Source: Elgaria multicarinata webbii (lineage: Eukaryota; Chordata; Lepidosauria; Squamata; Anguidae). From it: DNA of 64,000 nt. Position 1 is the first letter of the stretch, and every line of letters begins with the position of its first letter. A program made the translations under genes and the position numbers. Below the pieces are notes generated by a model. The model saw nothing but the letters and a program-made list of their open reading frames with translations, made no database searches and had not been told where the DNA came from. The DNA lies in assembly GCF_023053635.1 (NCBI RefSeq), contig NC_086178.1, positions 38,796,726-38,860,725 of the forward strand, given 5' to 3'. Positions 1 through 10,700 of this stretch are shown here, piece after piece.

Positions 1-626
1 GCATCTGCTGCTCTTCCTTTTCAACACCACCATGGTCTCAGCCAGAACGAGAGGCAGGTAAAAAGCAGACAGCAATTATGAAGAGGAGGAGTAAGTCCAG
101 GGGGCTGTCTAAACACCCAGAAAGCCCCAGGGTAGGTGTGCGGTGGTGCAGCATTAATTATATGCTGCTGCTGCAATTGTGCACCCACCTCAGGGCTTTC
201 CGCCAAAGCTGTGGAGAAAAAGAGTTGGGAACTTAACTCAACTTTTTTCTCCAGAGCAAGGAGAGGACGAGTAAGATGGCGTCAAGACGCCCATTGCCTC
301 ACTCCGGAGTCACAGTGGAGATATAACCAGGCAGTGCCTGGTGGTAGAAGGCAACCTGCAATTGGTTGCCTTCTACTAGGAAGAGAGCAGGGGTGGCTCC
401 AGGCCTCAGATGGCCACCCGGAAGGCCTATGCTACCTCCTTGGCATCGAGATTACCCAACACCACCCTGGGGGAGGGAAAGTGAGGGATTATCGAGGGAC
501 GCAATGCCAATCTGGCACTGTGAAGACACCAGCAGGGGCCCACTGACAAGTGCCCAACCATGTCTACCTTGGATGCTGGCCCTGACTATGGCCAGATCTA
601 CACCTTGTGTAAAAGCATTACGATCC
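1..626. other. Upstream region, no gene seen
   Basis: Mixed sequence with short palindromes. The stretch GGGCCCACTGACAAGTGCCC at 536-555 and CCAACCATGTCTACCTTGGA next to it resemble 11480-11535, so part is probably an unnamed dispersed repeat. Overlapping open frames lack protein character. Confidence 0.4.
344..376. repeat. 12-bp perfect inverted repeat
   Basis: GTAGAAGGCAAC at 344-355 and GTTGCCTTCTAC at 365-376 around a 9-nt loop. Just before it, CCAGGCAGTGCCTGG is a second small palindrome. Confidence 0.8.
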
Positions 627-1062
627 CATATAATAATATATTTATTTATTTGTTACCCGCCTCTCCCTCTGGATCAAGGCGGGGTACAACACAAATGCAA
701 ACTCCATCAAATACATATATTTGATTAAAACATATAAAACTAATACATTATTAAAAGCAACATATTATTAAAAGGCATCTTAAAATTCAACTGGGTAGGC
801 CTGCCGGAAGAGATCAGTCTCTTTATGGCTTTCTTAAATTCCGGAAGACGGTTAAGTTGTCGAATCTCTCCCGGCAAGCCATTCTACAAACTGGGAGCAG
901 CAGACGAAAAGGTCCTCTGGGTAATAGTTGTCAGCCTTGTTTTTGTTGGCTGGAGTAAATTCTTGCCAGAGGACCTGAGTGTGCGGGGCGCATCCTTCTT
1001 GGACATCTCTCTTGTGCATTTATATCTCATAGGAATAAAAAGGAAGAAATAACACCATGGAA
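627..1062 (-). mobile_element. L2-like LINE 3' end
   Basis: Plus strand begins with a TTTATTTATTTG tail and CGCCTCTCCCTCTGGATCAA. The minus strand holds TFSSAAPSLWN-like and GRIRQL coding remnants in shifted frames, as in the C-terminus of L2 ORF2. Clearly decayed. Confidence 0.65.
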
Positions 1063-1380
1063 CATGCTTCAGCATAAAGCAGTCGTGTAGTTATAGCCTA
1101 TGAGGGAGGAAAAGCCCTCCATCCGCTTTCCAACCTATGCATAACTTTATAAACCTTTATCACCCCTATCACACACCCCCATACAAATAATTAGTTGTCA
1201 TTTTTCTAAACTAAAAAGCCCCAAAGATTGTAGGCTTCCCTCATAGGGGAGGCGTTCCAGCCCCCTGATCTCTTTGGTTGTCCTTTTCTAACCCATACTA
1301 CATCCTTTTTGAGATGAAGCTATTAGAACTGTACAGCGTATTCCAAGTGTGGCCATACCCCAGTTCAGATAGTGAAGTTG

Positions 1381-1620
1381 CTATAGTAGCTCTATGTCAT
1401 CAGCAAGAATATCATTTATGTCTGCGTAATTAAAGGTACAGTCCCCACTTTCAAAAAGAAGAAGTAGGATCTTTTGATTAATGTCATGTATTTTGAATCC
1501 AGAAGGAAGGGCCCCCAATGCCTGGCCACCATCATTGTTACATTCAGGTAGGTTTATCTTTGCTGGTTTACCATTTTTGTTGTTGGTCATCACAATCAGG
1601 TTTCCCCATGATATGAGCAA
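1381..1620 (-). other. Unrecognised 79-codon open frame, possible gene relic
   Basis: Minus-strand frame starting MLISWGNLIVMTNNKNGKPA and ending NDILADDIELL. Its composition looks protein-like rather than repeat-like: a mixed hydrophilic stretch, an aliphatic KILLLLFESG and an acidic end. I do not recognise it. It could be the end of a processed pseudogene, a decayed transposase fragment, or chance. No splice or promoter context was found. Confidence 0.25.
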
Positions 1621-1765
1621 GACTCAGTTAATTGGACTGAATGATCTCAGCTGAGTTCCTGTGATAACTTTTAACCTCCCCTACAGGGTTTAGGAATGTT
1701 GTTTCAGTTGACCTGTGATTGGCTTATTAAGATCTTCCTTGAGTTTTCAGGGGTTTGAACATAAC

Positions 1766-1902
1766 GGCTGAGTTCAGATGACATGCTAAGCAATGGTTAA
1801 TTTCAATGGTGATTTCGGATGACACACTAATCAACTGGGGTGGGGGGTAATAGAAACAGAATGGGAAACAAACACTGATTAGTGTGTCGTCCAAACTCAG
1901 CC
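1766..1902. mobile_element. Palindromic MITE, 137 bp
   Basis: Inverted ends GGCTGAGTTCAGATGACA and, reverse-complemented, GGCTGAGTTTGGACGACA, both followed by a CTAA word. No coding capacity. Similar GGGTTCAGACATCATGACA words occur near 27900. Confidence 0.6.
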
Positions 1903-4411
1903 AACTTGTCCTTGTCTTTATGCTGCAACTTGCTTTAACACTTGTGAGTCTTTGGATCCTGGATTGGGCCCTGTCCTATTGGAAGACCCATACTTAGGTA
2001 AAATATAGGTCAGATTTACTTAGGTAAAATATAGGTCAGATTTACTTAGGTGTTCCTTTGTTATTTTTGCCTGAAGTATGGTTTCCAAAGGTTACTCTGG
2101 TTCTTATATGCCTTTCCCTCTTCCCCTTTATCCTATGTAAATAAACTTAATCTACCTTAAGAGTTGTGAGTGCTTCCTTCCAAGTAAACCTTAGTACTAA
2201 ATCCAGAGTCTTCTGCTTGGTTAACTGTTATTGCTTAAAGTTTCAGGCCTATGCTTGAATTAGAGAGTGCCAGTTTGGACTCTCATTTCTAAGCCCTAGG
2301 GATGTGCTGCAAGATCGGAGAGTCTCCTGGCTCCGGTTGCGGTGGATGTAACATGTTGTTGCAGCCTACTTTGATCATTGCTTGTCCCTGCCTCCACTGC
2401 TGGGAGCTTGGACAATTCCTTTCCTCACTTCACGGTAAATGTTATGCAAACCTGTATGTTCTTTTTTTTCTCTTCATGACGTGTGAGTGGGAATCATGCC
2501 AACAGCAATCTCACTGTGGAAAAACTTACACCAGAACCAGGCTACGGTCCCAGTTTAATGAGCCAAATTGTATCACACAATACAACTAGATAGGTTTTTA
2601 AAACGCCCAATGGTAATCTTGCCTGCGCAAGCTCCTTCACTGCGTAGCCAGCAAAGAGCAGGAAGTGCTTTGTAAACAATGCATCGAAGTGAAATATCCT
2701 TTTAAGATGATGGGCATGCTGAAACAGAGCCAGTTTGTTAAGAAGGTGGCATCTTTAGAGGTGGAAAGACTGGAATAACAGGAGTGAGGAAAGGGACGTA
2801 CACCAAAGTTTAGCAGAAGAAAATTATCAACGAGATTTAAACTACAAGGCTGAATAAACAAGATTTAAATTTGAAAGGGCATCCAGTAGAATGAGACACG
2901 GCAAGAAGTGAACCTCTGCAAGACGGACATGAGATCAAGAGCAAGACGGTTGATTCCCATCTGAAACCCAACACATGCCCTGCCTGGAAGCAAGAAGAGG
3001 AAAAGGGAGAGAAATGGGCTGAGTTATCATCTGAAGAAAGCAGAGAAGTTAGCCATAGTTGTGTGGCCAGCCAAGGGATTTAAGAGTACTACAGGGTAAC
3101 TACATGGGAAAATAAAGTGTTGTTGTTTGTAGAAACTTTGTAAGGAAATTATTGGTTCTTCTAATGTACAAATGAGCTGTAGAGCCTCAGTTTTCATGCT
3201 GGTTTTGAAACGCAGAACAAAAAAAAATGGAAACCTCTTCCTTAGCTGAAGCCTCTGTAGGATTGTAAAGGGATATTAAAGGGATTTAGAGAAGGTTTGT
3301 TAGAATTTAGTCTGCATTTATAGGAGAATCACAACCTAATTTGCAAAACATGTAAGAAAACTCATCCAAATGAAAGAGTCTTGCAGCAAACGCCAGCCAG
3401 CCAGCGTCAAACGATATTACACACATACAGGGAGGGAGGGAGGAGGAGAGAGCCACAGAAGAGCCCCTGTCCTACCAAGGCAGAAGTAAAGGAAATCAAC
3501 CTTTACTTTACGCAATAATTGTGCTCTTTATTCTTGCTTAGTTGGGTGAGCATACAAGTCTGTTAAGTTTTCCTTTTGTTACAAGGCTGACTCTTTATTT
3601 GGACTGTTTACATAGTTATAAGGTGGAATGTTTCCTTCATAGACTGAACCCATCATCCAGAACACCTTGCAATTTTCCTTCTGGCTTTCTTGGCTATATA
3701 CCTCTGCTGCTTCTAGCCTATTTATTACCATTAATTACCTGAAAACAACAATGTGTTGGCTGCTGAAGAGGAATCAGTAATTCTTATTAACTGTGCATCC
3801 AGGTAGAGATGTGTAAGTTGCTGTTTTTTAATTGTTTATGAAAGTTTAATGCCATAAATTGGAGAGGCAATGCAGTAACTTTACTGGTAAAAAGCCACAT
3901 TGAACAATGATGTTACCTTCACGAGCCAGTTGGTAGGCATAGGTCTGGATTCCTCTTCCTGGATAATTTAAAGTCCTGTACTGGTGCCTTATTTTGTAGT
4001 CAAACAGCAGGCTTTATTTTTATTTCCATTTGCTAAGGATATAAGGCAGTGGGTTCCATGTATATGAAGAAATACTTGGATAAATTGGATAAAATTTCAC
4101 TGAAGATTTCAGAATTTCAGAGAAAAGTCAAGTTGGCTAATAGGTAAGAGGAATTTGTATCCAAGGTTTCTCAGAAAGGTTGTGAATGCATCTATTTTTG
4201 GATCTCCAACAAGAAAAAATAATTTTGTGAATGATATTTATGGGTACATGTGTAGACATATGTAGAAATATGCAGTTATTTAAGTTACCATGGAATTGTG
4301 TTTTGTTGTCATTTGAATCTTGACCACTGATTCTGGCCCAAACAGATGATGGTAACCACTATACAGGTTTATTAAAAGGGTTTTATACATCTCTCTGGGA
4401 AGATCCTAAGC
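1903..4411. other. Intergenic sequence, nothing recognised
   Basis: No gene or named repeat apart from the 26-bp tandem at 1992. A GGGAGGGAGGGAGGAGGAG run is at 3431-3450. An undetected 5' non-coding exon of SLC19A3 could lie anywhere in the first 7.6 kb or outside the window. Confidence 0.4.
1992..2043. repeat. 26-bp tandem duplication
   Basis: The unit ACTTAGGTAAAATATAGGTC plus ATTT-rich end occurs twice in a row. Confidence 0.85.
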
Positions 4412-4414
4412 CAA

Positions 4415-4544
4415 GCATGGGCAACTTGTCCTCCAGGTGATTTTGCCTATAGCTCTCATTAGTCCTAGCCAGCATAGCCAATGGTGAGGGGTGAGGAGAG
4501 ATAGGCCAAAACATCTGGAATGCCACAAGTTGCTTACCCCTGCT

Positions 4545-4545
<1 letters not shown>
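4415..4545. repeat. Palindromic dispersed element, about 130 bp
   Basis: GCATGGGCAACTTGTCCTCC near the left and CATCTGGAATGCCACAAGTT near the right mirror each other. Same family as 4787, 17009, 28636, 37130 and 41830. Confidence 0.6.
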
Positions 4546-4587
<42 letters not shown>

Positions 4588-4735
4588 TTGCACTTATATA
4601 CCACTCCCATAGCCAGGGCTCTCTGGGCAGTTTACAGAAATTCTAAAATTAAGATAAAAACGAGTATACAAAATTTAAAATTCTAAAACACAGAACATAC
4701 ACACATAAAGCATTAAACACTTGCTCTAAACACTT
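4543..4735 (-). mobile_element. L2-like LINE 3' tail with (TTTA)n
   Basis: Long (TTTA)n run, then ATATACCACTCCCATAGCC and GGGCTCTCTGGGCAGTTTAC, the shared L2-like 3' UTR motif. No coding part. Confidence 0.65.
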
Positions 4736-4786
4736 GCCTGCAGCAGGATTTTTGCTAGAGTGGGAGAAGGGAGGCTGTGGTTTACG

Positions 4787-4925
4787 GCAGCCTTCCCCAA
4801 TCTGACACCCTCCAGACGTGCTGGATTACAACTCCCATAATTCCTGGCTGTGGGAATTATGCTGGCTGGGAATTATGGGAATTGTGGTCCAACACATCCG
4901 GAGGTTGCCAGATTGGAGACTGCTG
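4787..4925. repeat. Palindromic dispersed element
   Basis: GCAGCCTTCCCCAATCTGAC on the left mirrors CCAGATTGGAGACTGC on the right; inner ACAACTCCCATAATTCC mirrors GGGAATTATGGGAATTGT. One of the best preserved hairpins of the family. Confidence 0.75.
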
Positions 4926-5283
4926 ATCTAATCTGTCCACAGAGGAGAATGTATAAGTAATTCACTGCTCCCTGCAAGCTCAGAACAAACAGGACTTTGT
5001 GTGTGTGTTGACAAGCACAGACATGCAAAGCTTGACAGAGGCTTTAAATCTTGCCATACCAGAAGAGTTTAAAATAACAAGAAAGTGTTGTTTCTTTCGT
5101 TTTTAAAAACCTTATTAACTTGCCCTGTGTTGGTGTGTATTTACATGTGCATGCTATTTTGAATGAGGAAGCAGAGCTGGGGTGGAATATAGTGGCCCTG
5201 TGCCCTGTTTGAAGGGTTTCCTCTATTTGAAGGTATCTTGTAACTGAAAGGTTTTCCAGCCCAAGTCCAGTTGAAAAATAAAT

Positions 5284-5411
5284 GAGGCCTTCAAGAGGCA
5301 GCTGGACAACCATCTGTCAGGGATGCTTTAGGGTGGATTCCTGCATTGAGCAGGGGGTTGGACTCGATGGCCTTGTAGGCCCCTTCCAACTCTGCTATTC
5401 TATGATTCTAA
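5284..5411 (+). mobile_element. 5'-truncated CR1 fragment
   Basis: Starts GGCCTTCAAGAGGCAGCTGG and ends CTATTCTATGATTCT, the same 3' end as the 11.6-kb CR1 in opposite orientation. About 128 bp. Confidence 0.85.
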
Positions 5412-7615
5412 AGAACCTTAGGCAGGGAAAGAAGGGGCAGCCTTGGAGTTGCCCATCTACAGTTAGTACCTGGACAGCGGATCACCACGGATCACCTGGT
5501 CACAGTCTTTGCCACTATGATGCCATGTATTCTATTTCCATTTAAATTATAGCAATTATTTCTACACTTGCAGTTCTACATATAAATTAGTACATGCCAT
5601 TTTATTCACATCTATATCATTTTTTGTCTTCTTTTTTGGCAACGTGTAAGTGGCGACTCATAAGGGGCATGGGGGTCATTTTCTCTCTGAAATCCCACTC
5701 CCCTGAAGTTAACAGTTTCTACCCCCACTGAAGCAAACAACGCAGGCATCATACAGATATGGTGTTGTTAATGATACTGTTTAGTATTCTGGCTGCTTGC
5801 TTTGAGTGTGTGTGGAGGGCAGGTGCAGCTTTAGCAGCACAACTCAGATTGCATAAAAACAATCTTCAGGATCTTTATGTCCAAAAGAAAAAATTGGGAT
5901 CAATTGCAATAAAAGGTTGGGTGACTTGAGCAGATGCTTGATGCTTTTGTGGGGCCCACCTTATCTGTTCAGTTCTATTTCATAATACAATATATGAATC
6001 TCTTCCCTGGTAGTTGATTTGCTTCCCAATTCGAAGATAAACAAACCGGGGGGGGGATGGGCCACCAAAATTAAGAGTAAAGATATGTGCTGTGTGTCGA
6101 GTGGTTCAAGTCAGAGTCCTTTAGTCTAAAAATGCTTTAGTCTAAAATGCTTCTCAATTTGTTTACAGGTAAACTTGCTGCTGTGTAATTTACTTATTGA
6201 TTCTAAACATTCTAAACATTGAAGGGAAATTGTGGCTGTTTTTTGACAAAACACAGAAGACTTTTTCAAGGTAATTTACAGCTTTTGTTAGATATAACAT
6301 CGTGCAAGCTTTTGTTAAATATAACCGTGCTGAGTACCACTGAAAGGGTTTCGTTTGTTTCTGAGTTTGGATTGCGCAATACAGAGGAAGGCTAGCTATG
6401 CTACGGTGTGGTCCACTATGGTGAAATTCCCTCTTCATCACAACAGTTAAAGCTGCAGAAGCTCTGCCCTCTTTTGTATCTGGTCACTCTAGTATAGCTC
6501 CTTCAGCTTTAACTGTTGTGATGAAGAGGGGATTTCACCAGGTGCTGCATGCATACACACGACACCTGCTGAAATTCCCCTTTCTCTACAACTGTAAAAG
6601 ACAGAGGAGCCCTTTCCATATGGTCATCCTACTGCTATTATGAGTAGAAGGTGGAGTAGGGCTGTAGCACTAGATCTACCACAAATATCGCACGCACATC
6701 CTGCTGACCACCTTGATGTTCAAGCATTTAGCTCTACGTGATTGGGACTGCTGTGCAATTGAAAGCTCTTCAGTTTTTAAAAAAACTTTCCTTCAAAATG
6801 AAACTAGGATATAATGGGGGAAAGGTCCTAGTCCAACCATCCAGTCCTGCAAGTTGTCTATTTGCAGGGAAGTGGGTTTTTTTAAAACCAGCATATGAGC
6901 ACATTCAAAAATATGATTCCTTCCCCTGCAGCCTGAGGTACAATTCATTCTTTCACCTGAGATCTCTACCACCTTTTTCTGCTGCATGTGTTGAGCTACT
7001 CTCATTTGTCTGCTGCATTCCAGTAAGAAATCATAACCAGCAATTATTCATCTTGTTGTCTTGCAGTATAATTACAATCCTTCCCTAAATCATTTGTCTT
7101 AAACTAGCTGCAATCCTAAAACAGTTTCTTTAAAAGTTGCAATACAGACATGGAAGTAAACTCAACTGAAAACAATGGAGGTTACTTTCAAGGAAAATTG
7201 GGGTAATAATCTATATTGTGGCAAGACTATGAAATTATGAACAAAAGGTTTGGTTGGATAGTGAGCTGTGACCTTTTGAAGCATGTATGGTGACAGGTCC
7301 AGCCATCCCAACTGGGAATAATGTCACCTTTCAAAGCTGGTTGTTACGACTTCATACAACTGCTTTGCTAGTTTCTCAACTACAGACTTGATTTATGCCA
7401 TTAAAATCCAAAGAAAGTAATGTCTAGAGTAATTGCCCATTGCCAAACTTTTCATGCCTTTACTTGCATAAAAAGTTCCCGTTTTGCCTTCCGTTCTTCA
7501 ATAAAGATCCTTTTGTCAAATGGCTCATTCTGCACTTTATATGAATAGTGTTTCTTTCCCAATTGAGAGCCTATTTCTTCCACTTTTGCACACTTTTGTT
7601 TTTACTCTCTTTTAG
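5412..7615. other. Intergenic or SLC19A3 5' intron, repeats only
   Basis: Apart from the hairpin at 6421-6538 and its partial copy, no feature is recognised. The last bases are the polypyrimidine tract of the first coding exon. Confidence 0.4.
6421..6538. repeat. 35-bp inverted repeat, hairpin-forming
   Basis: Left arm 6421-6455 and right arm 6504-6538 are reverse complements with one mismatch (GTGAAATT against GTGAAATC, then CCCTCTTCATCACAACAG). The 48-nt spacer is AT/GC mixed. A diverged direct copy of the left arm and part of the spacer follows at about 6570-6640. Confidence 0.85.
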
Positions 7616-7776
7616 CTGGAAGAGCCATGGGTTGTTGGGGGGAAATGCAAAGCAGTGGATGGATTTTTCCCACCATGATCCTTTGCATTTATGGCTTCTT
7701 CACCATGATGAGACCATCTGAGCCTTTCCTCACACCCTATCTCACTGGACCTGATAAAAACCTGACCATCAACGAG
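7616..7776 (+). CDS. SLC19A3: SLC19A3 coding exon 1 (start codon exon)
   Basis: The acceptor tttttactctcttttag ends at 7615, so the exon begins with 11 nt of 5' UTR. ATG is at 7627. The exon encodes residues 1-50 ([17 protein letters not shown]... ending NLTINE) and ends at the donor GAG|gtacc in phase 0. It covers the first membrane segment and the first outer loop with the N45 sequon. Confidence 0.93.
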
Positions 7777-10700
7777 GTACCATGAAACTTTCTTCATTCT
7801 TGCTGTGAAGCTTAATAAAAGTTTGGGTGTGAAGAAGCTGCAGGCTGTTCCCACCCCACCACCCCCACCAAGGCACTGTGGTTTTCCCACGTGGACTGAA
7901 TTGCCAATGCATTGCCCCAGGAAATAGTAGTGCAGCTAGGTAATTTTAGACCTTAGACTCTATGAGGACAGCTGCCAAAGGCTCATCACATTCCAGCATA
8001 GCCTACTGACAAGCCGCCCTTCCTCTTCATCACTACAATCTGCTTGTTTACCTGCCTCTTGCTTTCACACAGACAATGGAGGTGGTGGGAAGGTGGTGGG
8101 AAGGTGATGCCACTGCCTGCTTGCACACTGGTTCTCATCCTGGGCATGTCTACAGCTAAGGGTGTAGAGGGAGGGAGGGAGGGGGGAAGATCGTGGATTT
8201 ACCTGCTTCCGTGATCCTCCTCCAGTGTCTTGCTAGCTGTGTGACATCCTGGAAGGGAGGAGGGACATTGTGGCCACCATTTTTTCATCCCTTCAATAGA
8301 AACAGAGCGCAATTGCCTCCACTGCATGTGTAAGTTTTGTTTTTTAAAAACCCAAAATTTTAAACTGTCCACACACCCCACCGATAGGAACAGACTGTCC
8401 CCATGCAGCTCCATGCCCATTTTAAGAACTCCACTATTCACAAGGAGGAAGGGAGCAGTGACGACATGGCCCATGCTCCTCAGGATGGTCCTGGGACCAC
8501 GGAAAAATCTAGGAATCCGCGGCCCCAGATACACCAGGTAAAGTCCCTGGTTGTCCCTGGGATCCCTGTACATCATATGGATGCACAGGGACGACCTGGA
8601 GATGACCCCAGGATATAGGCATGGTGGAAGCATGCCCCCAATTGCAAGCAAGCACATAGCAATGATTAGAAAGAGGGGGAGCAACAGGAACTGGTGACAA
8701 TGGTGGTGCGAAGGAAGCCTCTCTAAGGGAAGGTGCCCATTTCTTGCCTGAGGAAATCTGGAGTGAGCACTGCCTGGACTCTGTGGTTTTATGGGGCCTC
8801 CTTTTAGACAGCCATGTGCATTACCGTCAGTGGTGAAGGAACTGATATTTCTCTGCTCCCCTTCCTGCCATCCCATGTGTCAGAGCTGGCTGTACATTCC
8901 TAATATTACAGAGCAACAAGAAAAGAAAAATGTCAAAAAGAAATACTCTGAGCATGTGCAGCCATGCCTTTTAAATTCACTTAAATCACAGCCGTATCAT
9001 GATTACAGAAATAATATGGCGTTTGCCCTGCTGCCCTTGATGCTAAGCACACACATTACTTGGGAATAAGCCTTATATCTTTAGTTTCTTTACTACAGAA
9101 TTACAGTTACAGAATTCTGCCTTTTCCCTTCTAGGTAACGCAGCATATTTTCCCCGTTTGGACCTATTCCTACCTCGCTCTGTTATTCCCCGTATTCCTG
9201 ATTACAGACTATGTCCGCTACAAGCCTGTCATTATTCTCCAGGGAATTAGTTTGATTGTTACCTGGCTGTTGCTTTTATTTGCACACGGCCTGGCAGCCA
9301 TGCAGCTGATGGAGTTTTTCTATGGAACTGTGACGGCCACAGAGGTTGCCTATTATGCCTACATATACAGTGTTGTTAGCGCGGATCATTACCAGAAAGT
9401 AACAAGTTATTGCAGAAGCATCACTCTAGTGGCATCCACCATGGGTTCCTTCTTGGGGCAAATTTTAGTCTCTTTAGCTCACGTATCTTATTTTTATCTC
9501 AATGCCATATCATTGGCTTCTGTCTCTGTGGCATTTATATCTGCATTTTTTCTGCCCATGCCTCAGAAAAGTATGTTCTTTCATAGAAAGTCTTCCCTAG
9601 AAGCACCCATTGGGCCAACCAATAAGGATGCACCAAATGTATCAGGCCAGCCATGTTACCAGCAGGACAAAGATCTCACAGTTTCATCAGTCAACTCTCA
9701 GAACTTACCAGAATACCCGCTACCCAAAATTCAAAAACAGAATCACTTTTTGACAGTGCTTTGGCAACTGTGTCGAGACTTGAAGGAATGCTACAGTACA
9801 AAGAAACTCCTTTACTGGTCAATATGGTGGGCTTTAGCCACTGCAGGCTTTAACCAGATTTTGAATTATGTCCAAGTACTATGGGACGACAAAGCACCTT
9901 CCCATAGTTCTGCTGTGTACAATGGAGCTGTTGAAGCCATAGCAACATTTTTGAGTAAGTACATGATTTAAAATGCATCTTCCCCACTAGGGTGGGATGT
10001 ACTGTGTTTTTATTTAAATTACAGTCATTATTTGTAAATGTGCCTCTATACGTGTAAGTATATGCAAATTTTATGCAGAGCTGTGAACTCTTCTGTTATG
10101 GTAATGTGTTTTCTCTTTTTTGGCAAAGCATAAATGGCCACCCTACCTATCAGGGATGCTGTAGTAGTGGATTTACTCCATTGGCAGGGATTTGTACTAG
10201 AAAACCTTAGAGGTCCCTTTCAATTCAATCTATCAATAACCTCTGTTCAAGAGTTAGAACATGGACTGTCAGTAGCAGGACCTTTTCTACTGTGGCACCT
10301 AGATTTAGGTATAAATCGTGTCTGCCTGCAGCAAGGGTTGTATGACAATGTTTATAGTTCAATGTATTTGGCTCACTTCAGTTGGTGAGCCAATGGTTGA
10401 ATGTTTATTATTGTCATACTAGTGTAGCCTGTATTGTTGGTGTGTTTTTAATTTTTATGAGCCACTTTGAACACTCAGGAAAGTGGCAGAGAAATGTTAA
10501 ATAAAAAATATACTTTAATAAGAAAAACAAATGATGATACTGACATAGCAAACTGAAGTAGGCTGTAAGCTTATGCTTCCAGACATTTGTTATAAAGTTG
10601 TTCGAGAACAATCTCAGCTACTCTTTTGGAATTGGTTATTCAATCTTGTCATTTATTAGAAGTATTTTTATCCTGCATTTCCATTGAAAGATATGCTCAA

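Noticed and set aside
8199-8876. 225-codon minus-strand frame in SLC19A3 intron 1
   Set aside because: It overlaps a probable GC-rich repeat and runs out of it into neighbouring sequence, with no recognisable motif.
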